Below, piece by piece: positions 1 to 8,328 of a stretch of DNA of 64,000 nucleotides. Made by a program: the position numbers and the translations under genes. Location: assembly GCF_000336555.1 (NCBI RefSeq), contig NZ_KB375281.1:1056227-1120226 (forward strand). The letters run 5' to 3'. The notes under the pieces were generated by a model. The model worked only from the letters and a program-made list of their open reading frames with translations, was not told the DNA's origin and searched no databases. The DNA is from Afipia clevelandensis ATCC 49720. Its GTDB lineage: Bacteria > Pseudomonadota > Alphaproteobacteria > Rhizobiales > Xanthobacteraceae. Within the stretch, counting starts at the first letter, position 1; each line of letters starts with the position of its first letter.

Positions 1-516
1 CTGCTTGACGACCGACCAGAACCAGTGCTTGCGCGGAACATCTCCTGCCGCGACGGCGCGCGGATCGGCCACCTGCGCCGGACGGACAAAATAGGCAAAG
101 CCGGTATATTGCGCGGCGACGATCACGAACGGTTCGATGATATCGCGAACAGCATGCGTGGGATCGGCGAGGGTCACGCGGTTGGCGTCACGGTCGATGC
201 CAAGAAGAATTCGCGTTGATCCGTCGTGCAGCAGAATAACAGCGGGAAGCACGAGAGCCGGAATGTCCTCCAGCGCCCGCTCCATGAGTTGCGCTTCGAG
301 GCCGGCACGCGCGGCAGCCCGCTCATAAAGAGCAGGATGAAGGATACCATCCTCGATCGGGAGTCCGGCAAGCAACGCTTCCCGGCTGATAGCACGGCCG
401 AAATGCGCGGCGAGATAGGTCAGGCTGTCGGCTAGACAGTCTTCGCGGACTGGCGCTTTGGCTGAGACCGGACTGGCGGCCGCGACGGCGGCAGTATTGT
501 TTGCGTGCAAATTCAC
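1..516 (-). CDS. Type I secretion system permease/ATPase, N-terminal part (cut by window edge)
   Basis: Only the first 172 residues lie in the window; the gene runs off the left edge. The segment is a degenerate peptidase-C39-like domain (about residues 20-140), the N-terminal module of LapB-type type I secretion ABC transporters. In that family this module binds substrate instead of cutting a leader. It ends near RKHWFW, where the first membrane helices of such proteins begin. I chose a GTG start at 516 because the frame has a stop further upstream and no ATG; a TTG at 510 is an alternative. It lies 179 bp downstream of an outer-membrane factor on the same strand, so the two are probably one secretion operon. 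The membrane-fusion protein and any adhesin substrate are not in view. Family assignment is by resemblance; ATPase motifs would lie outside the window. Confidence 0.72.
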   Translation of the reverse strand, partial: MNLHANNTAAVAAASPVSAKAPVREDCLADSLTYLAAHFGRAISREALLAGLPIEDGILHPALYERAAARAGLEAQLMERALEDIPALVLPAVILLHDGSTRILLGIDRDANRVTLADPTHAVRDIIEPFVIVAAQYTGFAYFVRPAQVADPRAVAAGDVPRKHWFWSVVKQ

Positions 517-610
517 CGAAGGCCTCGAAATAAACGACGACCACCGTGCCGATCACAGCGGTCGACATAAACGGTAAAATTGAACGACATTTATTCCAAA
601 ACGCCACCGA

Positions 611-638
611 CCGCCCGTTAATTCGATGTCACGGGCGG
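611..638. other. Inverted repeat, 8-bp perfect stem
   Basis: CCGCCCGT at 611-618 pairs with ACGGGCGG at 631-638 across a 12-nt loop. It sits between the outer-membrane factor gene and the secretion ATPase gene. There is no T run directly after it in either direction, so it may be an attenuating or mRNA-stabilising hairpin instead of a terminator. Confidence 0.4.
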
Positions 639-657
639 ACATGGCTTGATTTAGGGT

Positions 658-677
658 AAACCTGCTGCGCCAGGTTT
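658..677 (-). terminator. Hairpin just after the outer-membrane factor stop codon
   Basis: AAACCTG (658-664) and CAGGTTT (671-677) form a perfect 7-bp stem with a 6-nt loop. It starts about 20 nt downstream of the stop codon at 696-698. The U-tract is weak, so it could be a partial terminator that lowers expression of the following ATPase gene. No transcript evidence is available. Confidence 0.35.
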
Positions 678-695
678 AGTGCGGGAAAAGCCGCG

Positions 696-2318
696 TCAGC
701 GCGGTACTCCCGTCCATCGGGCCCCGAACGGATCGGCTGCCGGAGCCGCAGGTGCTGCAAATCCCAAAGCAGAGGTGCCGTAGGCCGGACGGGTGCCGTT
801 ATCCGAGGTCTGCCAGCGGTCACTGAAGGTCACGACAGCGGGATTGCTCACATTGGTATTGAACGGCGAGTCCCATACGGGAACCCCCGCTACGTTCAGC
901 GGCTCGGGTCCCGGTTCCGGCGCGCTCAGACGGATCGGCGCAAAGCGAAGCGGGAAAACCGCAAAGGGCTTGGTGTCCAGCGGATCGGCCTCCGGCGGCG
1001 GCGCCGTCTTCAGGTAGGCCAGCATCTGCCCCATGGCGGCCAGCAACTGATAGTCGGCGAACACCGTGATGCCCCGCGCCGATGTCAGCGAAACCAGCGC
1101 GTTGAAGTACTGGTTCTGCGAGTTCAGCAGGTCGATCAGGGTGCGCTGACCCAGATCGTATTCCTTGTTGTAGGCAACGACGGTCTTGCGAGCGGCTTCA
1201 ACTTCGCGGACCAGCGCGGCAACGCGATCATTGGTGATCGTCCGCGCGGCCCAGGCCTTGTCGATGGACTCGAGCGCCTCGCGCTGCAGCCGCGCATTGC
1301 GGTTCTGCTGCTCGATCATGCGCTCGGCAGCTTCATTGCGGCGCCAGGTATTCTGGCCGCCATTGAAAATATCCCAGCTCGCCACAACCTTGCCGCTGAC
1401 TTCGTCGCGCTGGCCCGGATACGTGATGGAGTCGGAACCGCGCAGCGCCCGGCCTTCGAGCGATACGGTCGGCATGAAAGCGCCGGCGGTCGCATCAAAT
1501 GCATGCTTTGACGCATCGACATCGGCCTGCGCGGCGCGCAAGGTTGGGTTGTAGCGATAGGCAAGGTTCAGCGACTCTTCCTTGGAATGAGGAAGACCGC
1601 CAAGGCGCGTGGGGAAGCGCAGGTTGTAGGGCTCAAGTCCGACCGTCTTGCGATACTTGGCACGCGCGACGTCGAGCTGGGTGCGGAAATCGGCGAGAAT
1701 GGCTTCCGCAGCCGCGACACGTTCTTCAGCCTGCTGCAGGTCGCCCTCGCCCGCGCGGCCACCCTGGAAGCGCGCGCGCACATTCTTGCGCACCTCGAAG
1801 TGGACTTTGATGTTTTCCTCAGCGAGAGAAACTAGGCGCAGGTAGCGCGTGACGTCGATATAGGCTTCGGCCGCGTCGAGGCCGATCAGTTCGGTCCGTT
1901 CGAGCACGCGATGCGACGCCGCATTGACGCGAGCGGCCTGACGCCAGACTTCGTTGACGCTGGCAAAACCATCGAACAGCAACTGGCGCACGACCACCGA
2001 GGCCTGACGGCCATTCATGTAGTCGCCGTTGCCGATCGGTGTGGGGGTAACGTAGCGGCGAAGAGACTCCGGACCGGCGCTGGCTTCAAGGCGGATCTGC
2101 GGAAGCAGCGTGCCCTGGCTCTGGCGCATCTCGGATTCTGTCGCGCGGCGGTTAGCGGTTGCCTCACCGACGCCCGGGTTTGAAATCACTGCCTGATTAA
2201 TAGCGTCGTTGATCGAAAACTGATCTGCCTGTGCGGCGGTCGCGATGCTAATGCCCAGCAGTATTGTAAATAATTGAAATATATACATAAGCCACCCCGG
2301 GAACCGAACTATCACCAT
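696..2318 (-). CDS. TolC-family outer membrane factor of a type I secretion system (LapE/AggA-like)
   Basis: This 540-residue protein is an outer-membrane efflux protein with two OEP repeats (roughly residues 45-230 and 255-440) rich in long helices. It has the TolC-type turn sequence near YDLGQRTLIDLL and a proline-rich C-terminal tail of about 100 residues that most TolC proteins lack. The N-terminus is a signal peptide ending near ATAAQA. The ATG at 2318 gives the longest form. An internal ATG at 2285, preceded by a purine-rich GGGGTGG, gives a more typical signal peptide and may be the true start. The next gene downstream is a LapB-like secretion ATPase, so this protein probably forms the outer-membrane channel of that exporter, not a drug-efflux pump. 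It is distinct from the second TolC homologue at 27-28.6 kb. Confidence 0.85.
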   Translation of the reverse strand: MVIVRFPGWLMYIFQLFTILLGISIATAAQADQFSINDAINQAVISNPGVGEATANRRATESEMRQSQGTLLPQIRLEASAGPESLRRYVTPTPIGNGDYMNGRQASVVVRQLLFDGFASVNEVWRQAARVNAASHRVLERTELIGLDAAEAYIDVTRYLRLVSLAEENIKVHFEVRKNVRARFQGGRAGEGDLQQAEERVAAAEAILADFRTQLDVARAKYRKTVGLEPYNLRFPTRLGGLPHSKEESLNLAYRYNPTLRAAQADVDASKHAFDATAGAFMPTVSLEGRALRGSDSITYPGQRDEVSGKVVASWDIFNGGQNTWRRNEAAERMIEQQNRNARLQREALESIDKAWAARTITNDRVAALVREVEAARKTVVAYNKEYDLGQRTLIDLLNSQNQYFNALVSLTSARGITVFADYQLLAAMGQMLAYLKTAPPPEADPLDTKPFAVFPLRFAPIRLSAPEPGPEPLNVAGVPVWDSPFNTNVSNPAVVTFSDRWQTSDNGTRPAYGTSALGFAAPAAPAADPFGARWTGVPR

Positions 2319-2697
2319 TCAGTGAGGCTCGCAACCGAGGCCCGCCGTCGATTGGATATGCCTCATCTCGCTGAGACGGCCGTGCGCGAATATCGCGAAT
2401 GGCGTTTTTTCCAGCAATGATAGGGGTTTGAGCGCCTCCGGCCGAACACACCCGCGTACCCGTAGCAATGTGCTCAAAATGTCACGCTTAGCCAAACAAT
2501 TGTGTTTTGAGTGCATCCTCCGGGGTTCGTAATAATGAATTAGGACATCGCCTCCGTGTTGGGCATGAAAATGAGACGACGCCCGTTTGAAGGGTGGCGA
2601 TTCCCCTCCGAAGTTCCGGCAATACTTTCGGGCACGGCGTGGCGGGGGGATGCGATGATTTGCCGTTCCGCCCCACACCGCCCCGGGTGATGTCTCC
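2319..2697. promoter_or_regulatory. Divergent intergenic region with an imperfect inverted repeat
   Basis: This 379-bp gap separates the outer-membrane factor (minus) from the thermonuclease (plus), so it must hold both promoters. I found no convincing gene in it. Its one clear structure is an imperfect inverted repeat: ATGTGCTCAAAA at 2468-2479 and TTTTGAGTGCAT at 2505-2516 (10 of 12 positions pair), separated by 25 AT-rich bases. This could be an operator or a hairpin. Confidence 0.4.
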
Positions 2698-3276
2698 ATG
2701 ACCTTCCCGCCCATTCCGAAATCCGGCCAGCGCCGTCCGCGCTCCTTCGGCCATGACACCCGCCGCTGGACGGTTGGCCTGATCGTCCTGATCGGCTCGC
2801 TTGGCGTTTACGCGGCAGAGCGCTGGTTCAAGAGCCCCGAAGCTCCGGTGATCGGCACGGCCTTCGTGGCCGATGGCGATACCCTGACCATTAACGGGAC
2901 GCGGATCCGCCTGATCGACATCGACGCGCCGGAACTGGAGCAGATGTGCCTCGACGCACAGGACCGCGAGTGGCCATGCGGCCGCCAGGCGTCGGCTCGG
3001 TTGCGCAGCCGGGTGCGCGGACACGACTTGAGGTGCCAGCCGAAGTCGATCGACAAGTACGGTCGGACGCTCGCCACTTGCACTCTTCCCGACGGGACAG
3101 ACATCAACGCCTGGATGGTTCAGCAAGGATTGGCGGTGACGTCGGGCCTCGCGCATGTCTACGGTGCGCAGCAGGACGAGGCGCGATCAGCAAGACGCGG
3201 ATTGTGGACCGGGTCGTTCACGCCGCCGCGCGAGTGGCGGCATCAACATCCGCGCACGGACAACCGCAAGGATTGA
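2698..3276 (+). CDS. Membrane-anchored thermonuclease-family protein (SNase-like)
   Basis: This 192-residue protein is a staphylococcal-nuclease-like phosphodiesterase. It has one N-terminal membrane helix at about residues 25-41 followed by the SNase beta-barrel (about 50-170). The catalytic set of S. aureus nuclease can be placed by motif: Arg71 and Glu79 in RLIDIDAPE match R35 and E43, Arg123 in KYGRTLA matches R87, and Asp61 in DGDT and Asp76 match the calcium ligands. The active site therefore looks intact, and the catalytic domain should face the periplasm. The start at 2698 gives a short basic cytoplasmic tail before the helix. It faces a DUF1272 gene across an 11-bp convergent gap. 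Substrate in vivo is not known from the sequence. Confidence 0.85.
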   Translation: MTFPPIPKSGQRRPRSFGHDTRRWTVGLIVLIGSLGVYAAERWFKSPEAPVIGTAFVADGDTLTINGTRIRLIDIDAPELEQMCLDAQDREWPCGRQASARLRSRVRGHDLRCQPKSIDKYGRTLATCTLPDGTDINAWMVQQGLAVTSGLAHVYGAQQDEARSARRGLWTGSFTPPREWRHQHPRTDNRKD

Positions 3277-3286
3277 TCGCGCTGCA

Positions 3287-3538
3287 TCAACCTGCCTTCG
3301 CGAGACACGGTTGCGCGCGCAGATGCCGCTCGGTAGAGGCCGGATATTTGCGGAGCATAGCGGCTGGCCTGATTGGACGCGGGACGAAGTTTCCGCTGCA
3401 ATTCGGACAGGCTCCGCCAAAAACCGTATCGGCACAGGCCGCGCAGAACGTGCACTCGAAGGTGCAGATCACAGCTTCTGCGCTGTCCGGCGGGAGGTCC
3501 TTGTCGCAGCACTCGCAATTCGGCCTGAGCTTCATCAT
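3287..3538 (-). CDS. DUF1272 domain-containing small zinc-ribbon-like protein
   Basis: This 83-residue protein matches the DUF1272 family pattern: a start near MKLRPNCECC followed by paired cysteines (CECC, CTFECTFC, CPNC) that suggest one or two zinc sites. Function is unknown in the family. The first ATG at 3538 is followed at once by a second; GGGAGAAAC lies just upstream as a ribosome-binding site. The tail after residue 60 is longer and more basic than the core family. It diverges from the enoyl-CoA hydratase gene, so the 127 bp between 3539 and 3665 should carry both promoters. Confidence 0.85.
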   Translation of the reverse strand: MMKLRPNCECCDKDLPPDSAEAVICTFECTFCAACADTVFGGACPNCSGNFVPRPIRPAAMLRKYPASTERHLRAQPCLAKAG

Positions 3539-3665
3539 CGCGTTTCTCCCTTGCGCAGAGCGTATGCGGCTGACGGATAGGACGCAAGGCAGCCCCGCAA
3601 AGCCGAATGCTTGCGCCTTTGCGGCTTTTGATTTTACCTGCGCGCAGAAAAACGAGGAAACGCAA

Positions 3666-4499
3666 ATGTCAAAGGCCGCAACACTCGCTGAATCTCGCTC
3701 TGCGGAATCTGAAGTTCTTTACGCGGTCGATGGCAATATCGCGACCATCACGCTGAATCGTCCGGAGCGATTGAACACCATCTCGCGGCCTATGCTTGCG
3801 CAACTCGGCGAACTGCTTTTGCAAGCTGACAACGATCCCGCGGTGCGCGTCGTGATCCTCACCGCAACCGGACGCGCCTTCTGCGCAGGACTCGATGTCG
3901 GGAGTGCAGCCAGCGGCTCGGGGATCGGATCGCAGAGCGACGCCGACGGTGCACGCACCACGCTCGACCTCAAAACCGCGCCGCCGACAATCCTGTTCAA
4001 CATGGAGAAACCGACGATCTGCGCTCTCAATGGCGCGGCCGCAGGCTACGGCATGGACACCGCGCTCGGCTGCGATATCCGCATCATGGCCGAAAGCGCG
4101 AAATTTGCCGCAGCGTTCGTCAAGCGCGGCATCGTGCCGGAATCTGGCGGGACATGGTTTCTGCCGCGCATGCTGGGCTGGGCGAAGGCTGCCGAGATCA
4201 TCTTCACGGGACGCACCCTGTCGGCGCAGGAAAGCCTTGAAATGGGCTTGACCAATCATGTTGTCCCGGACGCCGAATTGATGCCCCGCGCCCGTGCGCT
4301 GGCAGCGGAGATCGCAGCCAATGCGCCGCTGGCGGTTCAGTCAGCCAAGCGCATGATGCGCGTCGGATTGTCCGAGACCTTCAACGATCATGTGCATCAC
4401 GTTTTCCTGCAACTGCTTCCGCTGATGCGGACGCAGGATTTCCGTGAAGGCCTTGCATCGTTTCTTGAAAAGCGCCCCGCGGATTTCAAGGGGCGCTGA
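3666..4499 (+). CDS. Enoyl-CoA hydratase/isomerase family protein
   Basis: This 277-residue protein has the crotonase fold: the oxyanion-hole segment RAFCAGLDV (about residues 75-83), the second oxyanion-hole region AAAGYGMDTAL, and the acidic PESGG segment. In rat mitochondrial hydratase the two catalytic glutamates are E144 and E164. Here the second glutamate is present in PESGG, while the first position reads Asp in GMDTALGCD. Either an Asp substitutes or the enzyme does an isomerase-type or other crotonase reaction. I chose ATG 3666 because GAGGAAACG lies just upstream; a longer open frame to the left overlaps the nuclease and DUF1272 genes and is not credible. It probably acts on an acyl-CoA in fatty-acid or aromatic catabolism; the neighbours give no pathway clue. 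Confidence 0.88.
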   Translation: MSKAATLAESRSAESEVLYAVDGNIATITLNRPERLNTISRPMLAQLGELLLQADNDPAVRVVILTATGRAFCAGLDVGSAASGSGIGSQSDADGARTTLDLKTAPPTILFNMEKPTICALNGAAAGYGMDTALGCDIRIMAESAKFAAAFVKRGIVPESGGTWFLPRMLGWAKAAEIIFTGRTLSAQESLEMGLTNHVVPDAELMPRARALAAEIAANAPLAVQSAKRMMRVGLSETFNDHVHHVFLQLLPLMRTQDFREGLASFLEKRPADFKGR

Positions 4500-4501
4500 A
4501 A

Positions 4502-5059
4502 TCAAGCCGCGCCAAGCCGTTGTTCTCTGTTCCGCAGCCAGCGGATCGCGGGCAGCGTCAATAACACCATGATGGCCTTGCCCACGATCTGGCCTGCGAG
4601 GAATTGCAGGCTGCCGAAGGCAAGCCAGAGGAACAGCAGCGAGTCCGCGATCAATCCGACCAGGCTGCTCGCCGCGACAGCCAGCACGAGTCCGCGCTTC
4701 TGCAACGGAGTGTAGACGGCAAAGTCGGCAAGTTCCGACAGCAGGAACGCAACCGCCGAGGCGATCAACAGCGGCGCGGGCGCAAGCGCCGCTGAAAGCA
4801 GCGTGCCTGCCCCGATCGCAACTAGGCCGTAAGTGACCCCAAGGCGCCTCTGCACGAGATCGCGCAGCACCAGGGCAAGTCCGGCCATCAGGACACCACT
4901 CGGCGCCATCAGGCCGGGGGCAACCGGGATCAGACACGGGCCATCCGGCGGACACGCGGTGCCAAAGTGCTGGATCAGCCAGTTCGCGACTGGAATGCAA
5001 GCGATGTAGCCGGTCAGAAACAGAAAGCCTTCGGCACGAAGGCGGCTGCCAAGTGTCAT
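4502..5059 (-). CDS. VUT-family transporter, probable queuosine-precursor uptake protein
   Basis: This 185-residue protein has about six hydrophobic segments and belongs to the VUT/DUF165 (YhhQ-like) family. E. coli YhhQ imports the queuosine precursors preQ0 and preQ1. Its start ATG (5057-5059) overlaps the stop of queC (5056-5058) as ATGA, so translation is coupled. This context strongly favours transport of a 7-deazaguanine precursor over another vitamin. The stop lies 2 bp from the stop of the enoyl-CoA hydratase gene on the other strand. Confidence 0.8.
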   Translation of the reverse strand: MTLGSRLRAEGFLFLTGYIACIPVANWLIQHFGTACPPDGPCLIPVAPGLMAPSGVLMAGLALVLRDLVQRRLGVTYGLVAIGAGTLLSAALAPAPLLIASAVAFLLSELADFAVYTPLQKRGLVLAVAASSLVGLIADSLLFLWLAFGSLQFLAGQIVGKAIMVLLTLPAIRWLRNREQRLGAA

Positions 5060-5784
5060 CGCGCTTCAATCTTGGCTTTCGCCGCGTAGGCCACCCAGCC
5101 CCTGGCGCGCAGACTGCAGGCAGGACATTCGCCACATCCGTAGCCCCAATCGTGACGTGCCCCGCGCTCGCCGAGATAGCAGGTGTGGGAGTGCTCGACG
5201 ATCAAGTCAACGAGTCCCCTGCCTCCGAGCGTTTCCGCAAGCGCCCACGTTTCGGACTTGTCGAGCCACATCAGCGGCGTGTGCAACTCGAACGGACGCG
5301 CCATGCCGAGATTGAGCGCGACGTTGAGCGCCTTGATGGTGTCGTCGCGACAATCGGGATAGCCGGAGAAATCCGTCTCGCACATACCGCCGACGATGTG
5401 CGTGATGCCGCGCCGATACGCCAACGCTGCCGCGAACGTCAGAAACACCAGATTGCGGCCCGGCACGAAAGTATTGGGCAGGCCATCGTCGTTCATTTCG
5501 ATCGCGGTTTCGCGGGTCAGCGCGGTTTCCGAAACGTCGCCAAGGGTCGGAATATCCAGCGTATGACTGTCGCCAAGCCTCGCCGCCCATTCGGGCCGCA
5601 GCGCTGTCATACCCGCGATCAGCTTTCCGCGGCTGTCGAGTTCGATGGCATGGCGCTGGCCGTAGGAAAATCCGATAGTTTCAACGCGCTCGAAACGCGA
5701 CAGTGCCCATGCCAGGCAGGTCGCGGAATCCTGTCCGCCGGAGAAAAGCACCAAAGCTGCGTTGTTCGGACCCAATTCTGTCAT
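5056..5784 (-). CDS. queC: 7-cyano-7-deazaguanine synthase QueC
   Basis: QueC makes preQ0 from 7-carboxy-7-deazaguanine, ATP and ammonia, on the way to queuosine in tRNA. The 242-residue protein has the PP-loop ATP-binding motif SGGQDS near residue 15. It also has the family's zinc-binding cysteines near the C-terminus: one before GERGARHDW, then three in the GCGECPAC cluster. ATG 5784 is chosen because the family start lies shortly before the PP-loop; an upstream in-frame start at 5820 would add 12 unconserved residues. It overlaps the VUT transporter gene by 4 bp. The other pathway genes (queD, queE, queF, tgt) are not in the window. Confidence 0.95.
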   Translation of the reverse strand: MTELGPNNAALVLFSGGQDSATCLAWALSRFERVETIGFSYGQRHAIELDSRGKLIAGMTALRPEWAARLGDSHTLDIPTLGDVSETALTRETAIEMNDDGLPNTFVPGRNLVFLTFAAALAYRRGITHIVGGMCETDFSGYPDCRDDTIKALNVALNLGMARPFELHTPLMWLDKSETWALAETLGGRGLVDLIVEHSHTCYLGERGARHDWGYGCGECPACSLRARGWVAYAAKAKIEAR

Positions 5785-5879
5785 GGGACTGCACTTAGCA
5801 CCCGAATAACGCGCCGCCAATTGTCTGAGGGCCGGCGTTCCGGCATAGAAGACCCAATCTGTTCAACTTGCGGTGCGCC

Positions 5880-6692
5880 ATGCCCTCTTCTGCCGAAATT
5901 CTCAAACTTATCGACATTATGGCCGCGCTGCGCACGCCCAAAACAGGATGCCCGTGGGATCTGGAACAGACGTTTACGACCATCGCGCCCTACACAATCG
6001 AGGAGGCCTATGAGGTTGCCGACGCTATTGCGCGTAACGATCTCGATGACCTGAAGGAGGAACTGGGCGATCTGCTGTTGCAGGTGGTGTTTCATGCGCG
6101 CATGGCGGAGGAACAAGGCGCGTTCGCATTCGACGACGTCGCCGAGGCAATCAATACCAAGATGATCCGGCGTCACCCGCATGTGTTCGGTGAGCGGGCC
6201 GGACGCATGACGCCAGACGAAGTGAAGGGCCTATGGGGCCGGATCAAGGCGGAGGAAAAAGCAGAACGCGCCGCCCGCCGCGGCGAGCCGGTGAAAGTAA
6301 ATCCCGGATTGCTCGACAGCGTGAAGAAGAGTCAGCCGGCGCTTGCGCGGGCGATGGACCTGCAACGCACCGCATCGACCGTCGGCTTCGACTGGAACGA
6401 TCCGCGCGCGGTCTTGGCGAAAATCCGCGAGGAAGCCGACGAGATCGAGGCCGCACTGGACAGCGGCAATGACGCCCACATCTCCGAAGAAACCGGCGAC
6501 CTGTTGTTCGCCGTGGTCAATCTGGCGCGTCATGCCAAGGCCGATCCCGAAATGGCTCTGCGCGCCACCAACGCGAAGTTCGAGCGGCGCTTTGCCTATA
6601 TCGAACGCACCCTCGCCGCACGCGGCTCATCGCTCGAGCAGGCGACGCTCGCCGAAATGGATGCGCTGTGGAATGAGGCGAAGACCAGATAG
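5880..6692 (+). CDS. mazG: Nucleoside triphosphate pyrophosphohydrolase MazG
   Basis: MazG hydrolyses (d)NTPs to NMP and pyrophosphate and is linked to house-cleaning of aberrant nucleotides and to (p)ppGpp levels. The 270-residue protein contains two tandem MazG domains, each with an EExxE...EExxD metal-binding pattern: EEAYEV with EELGD, and EEADEI with EETGD. The GCPWD segment near the N-terminus is typical. ATG 5880 is preferred to a TTG 12 bp upstream. It diverges from queC with a 95-bp gap and is followed by two degenerate palindromic repeats. Confidence 0.95.
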   Translation: MPSSAEILKLIDIMAALRTPKTGCPWDLEQTFTTIAPYTIEEAYEVADAIARNDLDDLKEELGDLLLQVVFHARMAEEQGAFAFDDVAEAINTKMIRRHPHVFGERAGRMTPDEVKGLWGRIKAEEKAERAARRGEPVKVNPGLLDSVKKSQPALARAMDLQRTASTVGFDWNDPRAVLAKIREEADEIEAALDSGNDAHISEETGDLLFAVVNLARHAKADPEMALRATNAKFERRFAYIERTLAARGSSLEQATLAEMDALWNEAKTR

Positions 6693-6711
6693 CTTCGCTC
6701 CAATTCCTATC

Positions 6712-6753
6712 CTCATGGTGAAGAGGCGTTGTTGCGCCGTCTCGAACCATGAG
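6712..6753. repeat. Degenerate REP-like palindrome, copy 1
   Basis: CTCATGGT at 6712-6719 pairs with ACCATGAG at 6746-6753, and an inner GGCG/CGCC pair closes the hairpin. It lies between the convergent ends of mazG and hflX, 13 bp before a second palindrome of the same design. Confidence 0.6.
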
Positions 6754-6765
6754 CGCCATCTAACC

Positions 6766-6809
6766 CTCATCCTTCGAGACGCGGCTAACAGGCCGCTCCT
6801 CTGGATGAG
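6766..6809. repeat. Degenerate REP-like palindrome, copy 2
   Basis: CTCATCC (6766-6772) pairs with GGATGAG (6803-6809), with an inner GCGGC/GCCGC stem. CATCCTTCGAG resembles the arms of the longer palindrome at 39185-39287, so the two are probably related. The remaining bases to 6939 show no gene. Confidence 0.6.
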
Positions 6810-6939
6810 TGGCACGACTTCAACCATTATGGTCACACGCCCGTCTGGATGATGAACGTCGCATTGAAATGCGCTGCCGCCATTGGTCGGATGAATAGCC
6901 GCGGCGGGCTTGCGGACAAGCCCCGTGCTGGCGGCAGGC

Positions 6940-8316
6940 TCACTGCACACTCGGAACAGCGCCGAATTTCGCAATTGTGATATCACGCTTCGAGATATCG
7001 ACACGAACGGTCATGGCAAACCGGCCATTCTCCAGATGCTTGTCGAGGACCTCGGCGTTGCGGTGCAGCCAGCTAATGCCCGCGCCGTCGGACGGGTCGA
7101 TGGTCAAATCCAGCGTAACACGCGTCGCGGCGAGCCGATCCTCGATGGCAGCGAGTAGCGCGTCGAGACCCTCGCCGGTTTCGGCTGACACCGGAAAACA
7201 CGGCCGTTCCGGCGGCCTGCGCGCGGCGATGTTCATCAGGTTCGCGCGGCCGTCTTCATCGAAACGGTCGATCTTGTTCCAGACTTCCAGAATGCGCTGT
7301 CCGCCATCCAGGTCGATGCCGAGCTGGCGCAGCACGCCTTCCACGTCGTGCTGCTGGGCTTCCGCGTCCTCATGCGAGATGTCGCGGACATGCAGAATGA
7401 CATCGGCTTCAATCACCTCTTCCAGCGTTGCGCGGAAAGCGGCGACCAGCATGGTAGGCAAATCCGAGATGAAGCCGACGGTATCCGACAACATCGCCTT
7501 GCCGCCATGCGGCAGTGTCAGCGCCCGCAATGTAGGATCGAGCGTCGCGAACAGCATGTCGGCGGCCTGCACATCGGCGCGCGTCAGGCGGTTGAACAGC
7601 GTCGACTTGCCGGCGTTGGTATAGCCGACGAGCGCAACAACACGGTACGGCACCCGCTGACGCCCGGCGCGATGCAGACGCCGGGTCGCCTGCACCTTTT
7701 TGAGTTCAGATTCGATTTTCGAGATGCGCTCGCTGATCATGCGGCGGTCGGCTTCGATCTGGGTTTCGCCGGGGCCGCCCATGAAGCCGAAGCCACCGCG
7801 CTGACGCTCCAGATGCGTCCATGACCGGACGAGGCGGCTGCGCTGGTAATTCAGATGCGCGAGTTCAACCTGTAGCGTGCCTTCGCGGGTCTTGGCCCGG
7901 CGGCCGAAGATTTCCAGAATCAGGCCGGTGCGGTCCAGCACCTTCGCCTTCCATTCCTTCTCCAGATTGCGCTGCTGAACCGGCGACAGCGCGCAGTCCA
8001 TCACCACCAGATCGACGTCATTAGCCTTGATCAGGCCAAGCATCTCCTCGACCTTGCCCTTGCCGAGATAGGTTGCCGGACGGATGTCGCTCAGGGGAGC
8101 GATCACGGCTTCCGCGACCGTCAGGTCGATAGCGCGCGCGAGACCGGCGGCTTCCTCAAGCCGCGCCTCCGGATTACGTATTCCATGGGACATCGATGGC
8201 GCGTCCGGGTCGCCCCGCCGCACGCGCCTGTAAGGGCCGATGACCAGCACCCGCCCTGTATCGCCCCTCGCCGACCTTGGACGGTCAGCGTCCCCGCTAA
8301 AGTCTCGGGGTTCCAA
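6940..8316 (-). CDS. hflX: GTPase HflX
   Basis: HflX is a ribosome-binding GTPase that splits stalled ribosomes. The 458-residue protein has the HflX N-terminal domain (about 25-150), the conserved GGPGETQIEADRR linker before a coiled coil, then the G domain with P-loop GYTNAGKS, DTVGF (G3) and NKID (G4). The frame opens with TTG at 8316, 12 nt after the hfq stop. I keep that start because the GRVLVIGPY segment near residue 22 looks conserved in the family and no ATG precedes it. It follows hfq directly, as in many proteobacteria, and probably shares its transcript. Confidence 0.94.
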   Translation of the reverse strand: MEPRDFSGDADRPRSARGDTGRVLVIGPYRRVRRGDPDAPSMSHGIRNPEARLEEAAGLARAIDLTVAEAVIAPLSDIRPATYLGKGKVEEMLGLIKANDVDLVVMDCALSPVQQRNLEKEWKAKVLDRTGLILEIFGRRAKTREGTLQVELAHLNYQRSRLVRSWTHLERQRGGFGFMGGPGETQIEADRRMISERISKIESELKKVQATRRLHRAGRQRVPYRVVALVGYTNAGKSTLFNRLTRADVQAADMLFATLDPTLRALTLPHGGKAMLSDTVGFISDLPTMLVAAFRATLEEVIEADVILHVRDISHEDAEAQQHDVEGVLRQLGIDLDGGQRILEVWNKIDRFDEDGRANLMNIAARRPPERPCFPVSAETGEGLDALLAAIEDRLAATRVTLDLTIDPSDGAGISWLHRNAEVLDKHLENGRFAMTVRVDISKRDITIAKFGAVPSVQ

Positions 8317-8328
8317 ATTAGTTCAGTC

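Noticed and set aside
2946..3665. Long upstream extension of the enoyl-CoA hydratase frame
   Set aside because: It overlaps the thermonuclease and DUF1272 genes and has no family similarity; the ATG at 3666 has a ribosome-binding site.
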